Shown here piece after piece: positions 50,340 through 58,591 of a DNA stretch of 64,000 nucleotides. The position numbers and the translations under genes are program-made. The DNA comes from an uncultured Collinsella sp. (GTDB lineage: Bacteria > Actinomycetota > Coriobacteriia > Coriobacteriales > Coriobacteriaceae): NCBI GenBank assembly GCA_900544115.1, contig UQTW01000001.1, forward strand, positions 124,001 to 188,000, read 5' to 3'. How positions within the stretch are numbered: position 1 is the stretch's first letter; each line of letters opens with the position of its first letter. The notes under the pieces are model-generated. The model was given only the letters and a program-made list of their open reading frames with translations, searched no databases and was not told the origin of the DNA.

Positions 50340-50987
50340 CTAGTTCGCCTCCGGCCAACCCACAACGTCAAGTACGTCGAGGGCGGTATCGCTTGTCTGC
50401 TGGTTTTTGGCCTGCACGGCCTGAACATCGATATCGAGCTTGAATCTGCCGCCGCGCGCGGCATCGTGGTAGTCGCCCACAAATCGCAGCGAGTCCATAA
50501 GGCTTTCCGTCATGGCACCGGGGTCGAGCATGCCGCCACGCCCGGCCAATCCACGGTAGTAGTACCACCCATCGCCGCCGTCGATCCACGGGGACCCCTC
50601 GCCCGCGTTCACATGAAACGCAACGCTGCCCGAGGCATCCGCGCTCGAACCGTCGGTCGCCACCGACGTCATGCGCAGGCGCGCGCGAACGTACTCAGGC
50701 TGCGCGCCGACGTTCTCCACGCGCACAATGCGGCTGATGTCAGAGCCGCTGGCCTTGGTGTCGGGATAGCCCCCGTGCTCGTCGGCCTCAAACGGGATCT
50801 CCTCGCCCCGCTTGTTGAGGGTGTATTCGCAGACTCGTACCTTCACGCTGCCAAACGATAGGGCATTGTTCGCCGGAACCATATCAACGGTGAAAGCCAG
50901 CGTGCCGCACAGGCACGCCAGGGCCAACAGCGCCACCGCGGCAAGCGCCAAGGTGCGTTTCTTATTGTCGGAAAGATTATTGAGCAT
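50340..50987 (-). CDS. SipW-dependent-type secreted protein, 215 aa
   Basis: The N-terminus KKRTLALAAVALLALACLCG then TLAFTVD is a SipW-type signal variant. The mature domain begins ALSFGSVKVRVCEYTL and has IVRVENVGAQPEYVRARLRM, the same element as the 189-residue protein, so they are paralogues. It precedes the giant protein gene by three bases. A role as a second fibre subunit or as a chaperone-like partner of the giant protein is an inference from position. Confidence 0.72.
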   Translation of the reverse strand: MLNNLSDNKKRTLALAAVALLALACLCGTLAFTVDMVPANNALSFGSVKVRVCEYTLNKRGEEIPFEADEHGGYPDTKASGSDISRIVRVENVGAQPEYVRARLRMTSVATDGSSADASGSVAFHVNAGEGSPWIDGGDGWYYYRGLAGRGGMLDPGAMTESLMDSLRFVGDYHDAARGGRFKLDIDVQAVQAKNQQTSDTALDVLDVVGWPEAN

Positions 50988-51017
50988 TACGTTCGCCAGT
51001 CGTCGATAAAAAGGGGG

Positions 51018-51068
51018 ACCGAGATCCCAGCCCGAATATAGGGGTGGGGAGCGGACCGGGATCTCGGT
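51018..51068 (-). terminator. Intra-operon attenuator after the major subunit gene
   Basis: ACCGAGATCCC pairs with GGGATCTCGGT; on the minus strand CCCCC then TTTTTATC follows. It lies between the 243-residue subunit and the next gene, so it may favour high output of the promoter-proximal subunit. Confidence 0.55.
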
Positions 51069-51081
51069 GGGGTGGGTGGGG

Positions 51082-51813
51082 TTAAGCCTTAGCCCGAGTC
51101 GCAGCCCAAGCCTTGGCCTGCTCGACAGCGTTGTTGGCAGCGTCAGTCTTGTCGCCCTTCTGGTCAGCGCCGAAGATGTAGCAGGAGACTGTCATAGCGG
51201 GATTCTGAACAACATCCGTGCTGTTCAGAGTATTCGGAATATGCACCGTGCTGAACAGCTCGCCGGTATAGGCAGCCTTTCCGTCGGTAGGTTCAAGCAC
51301 GGCCGGATCGCTGGTGTTATTGGTATACACGAACAGACCACTCACGTACTGGCCCGAAGTGCCGTTGGTCACAGCCTTACCTTCAAATTCCCCCTCAACC
51401 ATCTTCCAGTTATTTCCAATGGTGAAATACGGAGTCTTGGCAAGGGCGTTTTCGGCGTCTGTCTTCACAATTGCGTTCTTCACGTAGATGAACACATAGG
51501 ACTTATCAGAGTCCTTGCCGATGCCGACGTTGGGGTTCTTATTGATGTCGGTGTCGGGAATCATCTTGGATTTATTGGTCCAGTTGGTCTCGAACAGATA
51601 ACCATCCACTGAGGGGCTCGTGGGATCAGTACCGGGCTTGTTCGGCTGATCAGGGTCGGGCTTCACTTCAGGCTTGTCAATGCGGCCGACCGTGAACTCA
51701 TTCACCTTGGTTTGGGTCGCCGACAGCCATGCATACGTTCCCACGCCGGCAGCCAGCACCAACAGCAACAGGGCGGCAATGATGCCGTAGCGCTTTTTCT
51801 TCTTGTTTTCCAT
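51082..51813 (-). CDS. TasA/camelysin-like SipW-dependent major subunit, 243 aa
   Basis: The signal is a textbook SipW type: KKKKRYGIIAALLLLVLAAG followed by VGTYAWLSATQTKVNEFTVG. A Pro/Lys linker (KPEVKPDPDQPNKPGTDP) leads to a beta-rich domain with YVFIYVKNAIVKT and GLFVYTNNTSD. The gene is directly behind the signal peptidase gene and in front of an attenuator, the place expected for the abundant fibre subunit. ATG at 51813 follows AAAGGA. Homology to TasA is by signal and layout rather than by strong sequence match. Confidence 0.75.
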   Translation of the reverse strand: MENKKKKRYGIIAALLLLVLAAGVGTYAWLSATQTKVNEFTVGRIDKPEVKPDPDQPNKPGTDPTSPSVDGYLFETNWTNKSKMIPDTDINKNPNVGIGKDSDKSYVFIYVKNAIVKTDAENALAKTPYFTIGNNWKMVEGEFEGKAVTNGTSGQYVSGLFVYTNNTSDPAVLEPTDGKAAYTGELFSTVHIPNTLNSTDVVQNPAMTVSCYIFGADQKGDKTDAANNAVEQAKAWAATRAKA

Positions 51814-51883
51814 CGTTCTCTTCCTTTCGAGAATCGTTTTCCCCGGCAACGGCCCCTACCGCCGCCGACGCTTTTCCCTGCCG

Positions 51884-52441
51884 CTATGAACGCCGCTCCC
51901 TCGCATGCACGCGGGTATGCTTGCCCGCAGGCTCGTCGGGAACCATCCGATCGAGCACTATCGACGCCGCTATCAGCAGCGTCAGAACGGCCACCACAAC
52001 AAGCAAACCGGGCATCGTCGTGCAATATGCGTTGACGAAGCCCAGGTAAGGGACACAAAAAGAAACAGTGCCGATCACGCGCGAAAATGGCGTCTGCTCG
52101 GCATCGTGCATGATGCTTCCGTCTGCATTTTTGTTCGCAATTCCCTGCGTGCCGATCATCTGCGCCACAGGGTCGATCTCGTACACCTGGTGCGTCACCA
52201 CGGCACCGTCCGATCGGTAAAAGGTTGCATTGTCACCCACGGCAATATCCACTGGCTCAACCTGGCGAACAAACACCATGGAGCCAACGGGAAGATCGGG
52301 TTCCATAGAGCCCGAGAGCACAGCAAAGGGCATGTATCCAAATGCACGAGGAACAAAAGAAACAACGGCAAGGGCTATGACAAGCGCGAACGCCAAGCTA
52401 CTCAAAAGTGCAATAAATCGTTTGAGTCTACGCGCCGTCAA
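51884..52441 (-). CDS. sipW: Signal peptidase I, SipW (archaeal/ER) type
   Basis: A 185-residue signal peptidase with an N-terminal helix (about 8-30), nucleophile Ser45 in VLSGSMEPDL, and His84 in AVVTHQVYEID in place of the bacterial Lys: the ER/archaeal-type Ser-His form. A second helix (about 142-165) follows. SipW enzymes process TasA-class proteins. The only upstream start in frame is TTG at 52441, since a TGA lies directly before it; AAGGGGG is about 13 bases upstream. First gene of the six-gene surface operon. Confidence 0.88.
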   Translation of the reverse strand: MTARRLKRFIALLSSLAFALVIALAVVSFVPRAFGYMPFAVLSGSMEPDLPVGSMVFVRQVEPVDIAVGDNATFYRSDGAVVTHQVYEIDPVAQMIGTQGIANKNADGSIMHDAEQTPFSRVIGTVSFCVPYLGFVNAYCTTMPGLLVVVAVLTLLIAASIVLDRMVPDEPAGKHTRVHARERRS

Positions 52442-52739
52442 AGTGATAATTCATCCCCCTTGAGGACCTATTCGACCCATCCAAAGGTCAGCAAGTTTCA
52501 ACAGGAACCGCAAGGCGCTTGAAAAGTGAGTCCGAAATAAGCCAATTTGGAATCTTTTCGTAATAAAAACATAGCGATGTGCTACACATTTTTCAATGTT
52601 TTGTCGCTAAATGCTACTAATTTTGGCGTAAGTGGTCATTTATCACCAAATTGGCCTGCTTTATCCAATATCTGTGACTAACCCCCTACGCAACTTCCCC
52701 ATAGAGGGATCGATTTTTTGTGAAACTAAAATAATGGTA

Positions 52740-52749
52740 CCCCCCCCCC
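52740..52749. repeat. C10 homopolymer tract upstream of sipW
   Basis: Ten C after GGTA (G10-TACC on the minus strand), about 300 bases upstream of the sipW start. Such tracts are prone to slippage. The matching G8-TACC is at 43038. Confidence 0.85.
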
Positions 52750-52852
52750 ACATTAAAAGAAACTACTGGAAGTGCCATTTATTTCCGACCCCCTTTTACC
52801 GGAGTTTTATGACAACCTCATGTAGTTCGCAGCCCATAATCCTCTGAGAACT

Positions 52853-53080
52853 GTGTCCCAGAATTCCCGTCCGGAGTGGGATGCGGCTTCCGCTTGTGGC
52901 CCCGTTGGGAAACCACATCCCACTCCGATCACAAATTCCGGGTCGCACTTTCCGCCAAGACCCTCAACGGGAAACCGCATCCCATTCCAAAGGCAAATTC
53001 CGGGACACGGCTTCCGCAACCCCGCCCATCCGGAAAGCCCATCCCACTCTGGATACATTTGGGTATGGAATTATCAGCCA
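52853..53080 (+). repeat. Family E tandem hairpin array, copy E2 (three units)
   Basis: Same orientation and unit type as E1 (43106). First units are nearly identical (GTGTCCCAGAATTC, CGTCCGGAGTGGGATGC), last units too (CCCCGCCCATCCGGAAAGCC). Homology continues past the array (ATCAGC...TAGGCCT). The two arrays are direct repeats flanking the six-gene surface operon. Confidence 0.75.
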
Positions 53081-53090
53081 CCTGCTAGGC

Positions 53091-53285
53091 CTAGGTTCTG
53101 CAACGTGGCGCCCGCCCGGCGGCGTCTTGCTGCATGAATCCCATCGAATGGTGCGTAAAGAAGCCCGGGTACGTTTTGTAGCCGTACTCCATCTGGCGAT
53201 ACATCCAGCGAATGCACGAGACCGTATCATTCAAAACCGACTCATCATCCGGATGATGGAAAACGTCGCCCCAGACGCTCGCCAC
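53091..53285 (-). CDS. Possible small protein or gene remnant, 64 aa
   Basis: A GTG-started frame with GGGGG upstream encodes GDVFHHPDDESVLNDTVSC, then IRWMYRQMEYGYKTYPGFF. Composition is protein-like (aromatic and acidic residues well spread), unlike the shadow frames nearby. No family was recognised and there is no room for a promoter between it and the terminator at 53309. It may be the 5' end of a gene cut by the E2 repeat. Confidence 0.3.
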   Translation of the reverse strand: MASVWGDVFHHPDDESVLNDTVSCIRWMYRQMEYGYKTYPGFFTHHSMGFMQQDAAGRAPRCRT

Positions 53286-53308
53286 GGCGCACCCCCGTGT
53301 TAAGAAAA

Positions 53309-53332
53309 AAGCCTCGAGAATTTCGAGGCTTT
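53309..53332 (-). terminator. Intrinsic terminator of the flavodoxin gene
   Basis: On the minus strand AAGCCTCGA pairs with TCGAGGCTT, followed by TTTTCTTAAC, 36 bases after the stop codon. Confidence 0.85.
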
Positions 53333-53367
53333 CACGTTTGTATTATCTCGAGCGCGAGGCGACACGC

Positions 53368-53919
53368 CTACTCGCCCAGCACGGCCTTTTTGGCCGCCAC
53401 CGCCATATGGTCCAGATCTTCCTTGGTGGGATGGTCCTTCGCGGCAACCCAGTTGTCGAGCAGCATCTTAAATCGGGCGTTTTCGGGATCTTGCTCGAGC
53501 ATGGCCTCGTAGCGCTGCTTGACCGCGGGGCCCATCTTGCCCTGGCACATCGCCCAGCCCGCAAGCTCGGCATCCCCAGCCAAATTGGAAGTTACGCGGT
53601 CGATAATCTGCTGATAGTAGCTCTGGTCGGCGCCAAAACCGCAGGTGCCAAACAGGAAGACGCGCTTGCCGTGCAAGGCGGAGAGCAACGCCGCGACCGA
53701 AGGCGTGCACGCGCCCTTGTCGCACCAAAAACCGACGAGCACCGTGTCGGCCGCGCAGGCGCCCTGCGCCTCGAGCGCAACCTGATCTGCGTCCGCATCG
53801 TCGCTCAACGCCGCGGCGTGGACAAACTCAACGCCCGCAGCCTGCAGAGCGCGCTTGATCGCGCCCGAAACCATCCTGGTATTACCGCTCTTGCTGTTAA
53901 CCACCAAAGAGCACGTCAT
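53368..53919 (-). CDS. Flavodoxin-family protein
   Basis: A 183-residue flavodoxin-fold protein with the FMN phosphate loop NSKSGNTRMV near the start, VLVGFWCDKGACTPSV in the middle and FLFGTCGFGADQSYY for the third flavin loop. It would carry electrons or reduce a small substrate with FMN. The Cys-rich WCDKGAC loop and the C-terminal tail resemble the flavodoxins now called BilS, but the assignment is uncertain and no bilirubin reductase is next to it. ATG at 53919 is preferred to GTG at 53925 on spacing to GAGG. It is monocistronic. Confidence 0.8.
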   Translation of the reverse strand: MTCSLVVNSKSGNTRMVSGAIKRALQAAGVEFVHAAALSDDADADQVALEAQGACAADTVLVGFWCDKGACTPSVAALLSALHGKRVFLFGTCGFGADQSYYQQIIDRVTSNLAGDAELAGWAMCQGKMGPAVKQRYEAMLEQDPENARFKMLLDNWVAAKDHPTKEDLDHMAVAAKKAVLGE

Positions 53920-54091
53920 AGTCACGTTGCCTCGTTTCCCCCAAAACTAAAGCCACTAATGCAATTTATTAGATGAATATCTTAGTACTAACGTGACAGA
54001 TGTAAACCACCGTCTGTCGATTGGCGACGCAGACGACATCTTCGGACAGATTTCGAACAGTATGTACTTCGGATTGAAACCGCCGCAGAAC

Positions 54092-54167
54092 GTTTCACGA
54101 ATGGCCGAAAAACTGTTTCACAAAACGCCGTCAAATTGTGTCACGGAGTATCGTCAAAATGTTTCAC
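54092..54167 (+). repeat. Four direct repeats of GTTTCAC with exact 23-base period
   Basis: GTTTCAC at 54092, 54115 and 54161, and GTGTCAC at 54138. The units share further bases (CCGTCAAATT, TCGTCAAAAT before the next repeat). They lie in the 323-base gap 53920-54242 between the flavodoxin start and the stop of an ABC gene, so they would regulate the flavodoxin gene. Confidence 0.65.
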
Positions 54168-54242
54168 GCGCTGGTAGAACGCTATATAACAAGATCGCTC
54201 TATGGGACAAACAAACCTGATTAATTTGCCCCACGGGCTTGC

Positions 54243-56102
54243 TCACTGGGCAAACTGGCTGCGGTAGAGCTCGGCGTAGAAGCCGCCTGCCGCTAGCAAC
54301 TCGTCGTGCGTGCCGCGCTCGATAATCTCGCCGTCGCGCATCACCAGAATGCAGTCGGCGTTGCGGATGGTGCTCAGGCGGTGCGCCACGACAAAGCTTG
54401 TGCGACCTGCCATGAGCTCGTCGAATGCCGCCTGAACCTGCAGCTCGGTGCGGGTATCGATGCTCGAGGTCGCCTCGTCCAGCAGCAAGATCGCCGGGTC
54501 GGTGAGCATGACGCGCGCGATGCACAGCAGTTGTTTTTGACCCTGGCTAAACGTGCCGCCGTCCTCGCCGATTACCGTATCGTAGCCGCCTGGCAGCTGC
54601 ATGATAAACTTGTGCGCGTGCGCGCGCTTGGCCGCCTCGATAACCTGCTCGCGCGTGGCATCTGGGCAACCGTAAGCGATGTTTTCCGCCACCGTGCCCT
54701 CGAACAGCCAAGTGTCCTGCAGCACCATGCCAAAGGCGCGGCGCAGGCTTGCACGCGTGTAATCACGCGAAGACCGGCCATCGACCATGATGCGTCCGGC
54801 ATCGATATCGTAAAACCGCAGCAGCAAGTTGATGAGCGTCGTCTTGCCGCAGCCCGTGGGACCGACCAGGGCAAAGCGCATGCCGGGTTTGGCCTCAATA
54901 CAGATATCCTGCAGCAGCTTGCGGTCGGGCACGTAGCTAAAGTCCACATGTTCAAAGGCGACCTCGCCCTTCGGGACGGCAAGCTCCGCGGCATCCGTCG
55001 CGTCGGGCTCCTGCTCGCGGGCATCGAGCAGCGCAAACATACGGCGCGCCGAGGCATACGCCGTCTGGATCTGCGTAATGACGTTGGTGACCTCATTGAA
55101 CGGCTTGGTGTACTGGTTGGCATAAGACAGGAAGATCTGCACGCCGCCCACCGTAAGCGCCGCGGGCACGCCCGTGATCACGCCCACGCAGCCGATCACA
55201 GCGACCACGGCATAGATGATGTTATTGATAAAGCGCGTGCCGGGGTTGGAGAGCGAACCCATAAACTGCGCGCGCTCGCCCGCGGTGTAGAGCTCAGCGT
55301 TGAGGGCATCGAAGCGCTGCTGGGCGTTGGGGCCATAGGCAAAGGCGTCGACGAGCTTTTGCTCACCCACATACTCCTCGATATGGCCACCGAGCTGCCC
55401 TTGTATACGCTGCTGTGCCGTAAAGCTTTTGTTGGAGAGCTTGGCAATGGCGCCGGCTGCAAAAATGGAAAGCGGCGTGACGAGCACCACCACAAGCGTC
55501 ATGGTCAGGTTGATGGAGAGCATAAACGCGAGCGTGCCCACGATGGTGATGACGCCGGTAAAGAGCTGCGTGAAGCCCTGCAGCAGACCGTCGCCCACCT
55601 GATCGACGTCGTTGACCACGCGGCTCATAAGGTCGCCGTGGGCATGGCTGTCGATAAAGCTGAGCGGCATGCGGCTGAGCTTGTCGCTCGCCTCCACGCG
55701 CATGTCGCGCACCGTCTCGTAGGACAGGCGGTTGACGCAATAGCCCTGCAGCCACTGGAAGGCCGCAGCACCTACAACGACAATCGCGAGCTTGGTAACG
55801 AGCGGCAGCAGTGCATCGAAATCCACCTGGCCCGCGGCAACGATCAGGTCGATACCCTCGCCGATAAGGATAGGCGTGTAGAGCTGCAGAATCACCGAGA
55901 TAGCGGCGCTCACAAACGACGCCGTAAACGAAATGCGGTGCGGACGGACGTAGCCCATCAGGCGGCGGGTCACCGCGCCCACGGGATAGCGCTCGGGATC
56001 GCCGGGCTGGCGCGGGCCGTCGCCCAAGTCGTTGAGGTTATCGTTGCCGGACACGTTGGCCGTCATCGTGGCGACCGAACCGGAAGAAGTATACGGATTC
56101 AT
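54243..56102 (-). CDS. ABC exporter half, catalytic subunit (second heterodimeric system)
   Basis: A 619-residue ABC exporter half: an N-terminal extension of about 40 residues, a membrane domain with six helices, and an ATPase domain with Walker A GPTGCGKTT, signature FSQGQKQLL and Walker B LLLDEATSSID (catalytic Glu present). ATG at 56102 overlaps the partner's TAA by context TAAATG, with AAGGAGGG before it. It pairs with the degenerate subunit encoded at 56103. The cargo is likely a drug, peptide or lipid; no regulator is adjacent. Confidence 0.9.
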   Translation of the reverse strand: MNPYTSSGSVATMTANVSGNDNLNDLGDGPRQPGDPERYPVGAVTRRLMGYVRPHRISFTASFVSAAISVILQLYTPILIGEGIDLIVAAGQVDFDALLPLVTKLAIVVVGAAAFQWLQGYCVNRLSYETVRDMRVEASDKLSRMPLSFIDSHAHGDLMSRVVNDVDQVGDGLLQGFTQLFTGVITIVGTLAFMLSINLTMTLVVVLVTPLSIFAAGAIAKLSNKSFTAQQRIQGQLGGHIEEYVGEQKLVDAFAYGPNAQQRFDALNAELYTAGERAQFMGSLSNPGTRFINNIIYAVVAVIGCVGVITGVPAALTVGGVQIFLSYANQYTKPFNEVTNVITQIQTAYASARRMFALLDAREQEPDATDAAELAVPKGEVAFEHVDFSYVPDRKLLQDICIEAKPGMRFALVGPTGCGKTTLINLLLRFYDIDAGRIMVDGRSSRDYTRASLRRAFGMVLQDTWLFEGTVAENIAYGCPDATREQVIEAAKRAHAHKFIMQLPGGYDTVIGEDGGTFSQGQKQLLCIARVMLTDPAILLLDEATSSIDTRTELQVQAAFDELMAGRTSFVVAHRLSTIRNADCILVMRDGEIIERGTHDELLAAGGFYAELYRSQFAQ

Positions 56103-57959
56103 TTAGCAGCCCTCCTTTGCGCAAGTGGATGCCGGGGCAGCCGGGGCGGACGCGGGCGCCGCGCTCCCCTGCTGACCCTCGAGCTCCTCGCGGCGCAGCT
56201 GCGACTGGCAAATCTCGCGGTAGAGCTGGCAGCTTGCGTACAGCTCATCGTGCGTGCCCAGGCCCGCGACCGAGCCGTGATCGAGCACGCAGATCATGTC
56301 GGCGTCACGCACGGTCGAGACGCGCTGGCTCACAATCACCGTGGTCAGCGGCAGCCCACCCTCGGCGGCACCGCGCATGCTTCGTTCGCGAATGGCATGG
56401 CGAAGCGCCGCATCGGTCTTAAAGTCGAGCGCCGAGGCGGAGTCATCCATAATCAGGATCTGCGGCGAGCCCACCAGAGCGCGCGCAATGGTCAGGCGCT
56501 GGCGTTGGCCACCGCTGAAGTTCTTACCGCCCGCCTCGACCGGAGCATCTAAGCCCTGCTGCTTGTTACGCACGAACTCGCTGGCCTGCGCCATATCGAG
56601 CGCCGCCCAGAGCTCCTCGTCGGTCGCCGACTCGTCACGCCAGGTCAGGTTGCTGCGGATCGTGCCACTCACCAGCGACGCGCGTTGCGGGGCGGTCGCG
56701 ACCACGTGGCGCAGCTGATCGAGCGGCCAGGCACGCACGTCGGAGCCCATCACGCTCACACTGCCGGTGCCCGCATCGTACAGGCGCTGGATAAGCGAGA
56801 CGAGTGTGGACTTACCGCTGCCCGTACCGCCGATAATGCCAAGCGTCTTGCCCAGCGGCAGTTCCAGGGTCACATCGTCGACGGCGTTGGCAGCGCCCGC
56901 GCCAAACGAAAAACTCGCATGGTCAAAGCTCAGCGCAAAAACGGGAGTGGCACCACCTGTCAGCTCGCTCGGCTCGGGCAGCGCGACCGGCTCGTTGCCC
57001 TCGTCGGTGATGCTCGGCACGCAATTGAGCACCTCGTTGATACGCGACGCACTGGCGCTCGCCTTGGTAAAGACCACAACCAGGTTGGCGACGTACACGA
57101 TGGAGGTCAGGGTCTGCGTCATGTAGTTCACAAACGCCATGACCTGACCCTGCGTGAGCTCACCCACGTTGACCTGGATGCCACCCACCCACAGGATGGC
57201 GCACACGCCCAGGTTCATCACCAAAAACGTGACGGGATTAAGGATCGACGAGAGCTTACCCACCGCGATGGCAGTATTGGCCTGGTCATCGGCAGCTTGG
57301 GCAAAGCGCTCGCGCTCGTGGTCCTCGCGCACGAAGGCGCGAACCACGCGAGCGCCTGAAAGGCCTTCGCGGCAGATAAGCGCGATGCGGTCGAGCTTTG
57401 CCTGCAGCTGCTTGTAGTACGGGATGCAGCGCGCCATGACAAACCAAAACACCAGGCCGATAGCGGGCGTGCAGATCAAAAAGATGATGCCGAGCTTAAG
57501 GTCGATGGCAAGGGCCGCGCACATGGAGCCCACCGCCAAGAAGGGCCAGCGGATGAGCATGCGCACGCCCAACGCCACGGCAAGCTGCACCTGGTTGACG
57601 TCGTTGGTGATGCGGGTGATAAGCGACGGCGTGCCAAAGCGGTCGAGTTCGGCATAGCTCAGTTTGTTGATGTGCTCGTAGAGCGCGCCGCGAATGTCGG
57701 TGCCCATGCCCTGCGAGGTCAGCGCCGCCATCTTTTGGCAGACGAGCGTAAACGAGATGCCGATCACAGCCATGGCGCCAAGTACCATGCCGTAGTGGAT
57801 AACGGCGTTGACATCGTGTGCGCCAATACCCTTATCGATCATCTGGGCAATCACCAGCGGCGTAAGCAGGTCAAAGATCACTTCGATCAGCTTGCACGCA
57901 GGGCCAATCACCATATATCGGCGAAACTTACCACCAAAACGCCTGAGCAGCTCAATCAT
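56103..57959 (-). CDS. ABC exporter half, degenerate-site subunit (second heterodimeric system)
   Basis: A 618-residue ABC exporter half with six membrane helices (about 10-310) and an ATPase domain: Walker A GGTGSGKST, signature FSGGQRQRL and Walker B ILIMDDSASALD, where Asp replaces the catalytic Glu. The tail is Ala/Pro-rich and ends CAKEGC. ATG at 57959 follows GGGAG. With the next gene it makes a heterodimer of the same architecture as the pair at 14119-17875, but without a MarR gene and with the degenerate half again first. Confidence 0.9.
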   Translation of the reverse strand: MIELLRRFGGKFRRYMVIGPACKLIEVIFDLLTPLVIAQMIDKGIGAHDVNAVIHYGMVLGAMAVIGISFTLVCQKMAALTSQGMGTDIRGALYEHINKLSYAELDRFGTPSLITRITNDVNQVQLAVALGVRMLIRWPFLAVGSMCAALAIDLKLGIIFLICTPAIGLVFWFVMARCIPYYKQLQAKLDRIALICREGLSGARVVRAFVREDHERERFAQAADDQANTAIAVGKLSSILNPVTFLVMNLGVCAILWVGGIQVNVGELTQGQVMAFVNYMTQTLTSIVYVANLVVVFTKASASASRINEVLNCVPSITDEGNEPVALPEPSELTGGATPVFALSFDHASFSFGAGAANAVDDVTLELPLGKTLGIIGGTGSGKSTLVSLIQRLYDAGTGSVSVMGSDVRAWPLDQLRHVVATAPQRASLVSGTIRSNLTWRDESATDEELWAALDMAQASEFVRNKQQGLDAPVEAGGKNFSGGQRQRLTIARALVGSPQILIMDDSASALDFKTDAALRHAIRERSMRGAAEGGLPLTTVIVSQRVSTVRDADMICVLDHGSVAGLGTHDELYASCQLYREICQSQLRREELEGQQGSAAPASAPAAPASTCAKEGC

Positions 57960-58436
57960 AAAAAGGCGCTCCCTATCATCATCTCTCTTCAATCTGATTC
58001 ATGATAGTACGGCGAACCCTGAAGATGCGTAAGCAACTCGTTACAGAAGAGTCTTGAGCGGTGGTAAAAACCGTCACTGTTTTGGCGCAGTTAGCAAGCG
58101 ACATAACGCCAGGGATTCAATTATCAGATAAATGTGACCCTTCAGGCGGTTTTGGTCGGCTACCCGCGAGTGCCGGCAGGGCGTTTGGTAGTCGAGCGAT
58201 TCCGCAGGCAAAGCCGAGGACCAGCGAGACACCACTCCATCACGCCCGGACCACGTGGCCGCCTATGTTTTGGCAAAGCCGGCGAGCGCCACCCAGAGCT
58301 AACAAGTTGGCATGAAAAAGGCAAGGCATAGACCTTCTGGTCATGCCTTGCCTTTTGAATGACAAATTGTCGCTCTGGGTGGCGCGCAGCGTCGAGCATT
58401 GCGCGGTTTGGTAAAACCGCGCAAAAAGAAAGCCCG
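57960..58436. other. 477-base gap between ABC operon and SRP RNA
   Basis: Contains the promoter side of the ABC operon (minus) and the F2 element (58286-58422). No protein-coding signal was recognised in 57990-58280. Confidence 0.65.
58286..58422 (+). repeat. Family F structured element, copy F2
   Basis: Closing stem GCGCCACCCAGAGC (58286-58299) with 58372-58385. The inner hairpin includes GGCATAGACC/GGTCATGCC, followed by the linker GCAGCGTCGAGC and a 3' hairpin of nine pairs with a GGTA tetraloop (58401-58422). Compared with F1, linker and loops are kept while stems change in pairs. It adjoins the 3' end of the SRP RNA on the other strand. Confidence 0.65.
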
Positions 58437-58542
58437 TGCGCTCGATGGATTCGGATGCCCGACAGAGGCTCCTTATGGCTGCTTCCTTCCGGACCTGACC
58501 AGATTCGGAACATGTCGTCATCCGAACCCATCGAACGCGCTA
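58437..58542 (-). ncRNA. ffs: Small bacterial SRP RNA (4.5S)
   Basis: The minus strand carries the universal SRP domain IV sequence: GGTCAGGTCCGGAAGGAAGC, with the AGCAGCC asymmetric loop. The flanks pair: the 5' end CGCGTTCGATGGGTTCGGATG with the 3' end CATCCGAATCCATCGAGCGC. This gives the single long hairpin of the short bacterial form. It binds Ffh and targets ribosomes to the membrane. A TA-rich -10-like region (AATATATATC) lies just upstream at about 58550-58562, and a T-rich stretch follows the hairpin. Confidence 0.95.
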
Positions 58543-58591
58543 GGCGCTCGATATATATTACCTGCTCCCGCCCGATGGGGCAAGACAGCTA

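Larger units (their letters stand above)
52442..53367. other. Long leader/intergenic region of the surface locus
   Basis: About 400 AT-rich bases (52442-52850) lie upstream of sipW. They contain two copies of a GCCAATTTGG-type dyad (52541-52550, inverted at 52646-52655) and a C10 tract (52740-52749). Then follow the E2 array, a weak small frame (53091) and a terminator (53309). The promoter is likely within 52450-52740 but no convincing -35/-10 pair could be fixed. Confidence 0.6.

Noticed and set aside
52420..52465. Short leader peptide overlapping the sipW start (ATG eight codons, then TAG)
   Set aside because: Its ATG is directly adjacent to the GGGGG stretch, so no workable ribosome site exists, and the frame is too short to judge.
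54092..54167. Mini-CRISPR at the GTTTCAC repeats
   Set aside because: The period is only 23 bases with a seven-base repeat; this fits an operator or iteron, not repeat-spacer units.
53993..54220. 75-codon plus-strand frame over the 23-base repeats with recurring NVSR residues
   Set aside because: The repeat period is not a multiple of three, so the repeated DNA is read in changing frames; this indicates a DNA-level repeat rather than a protein.
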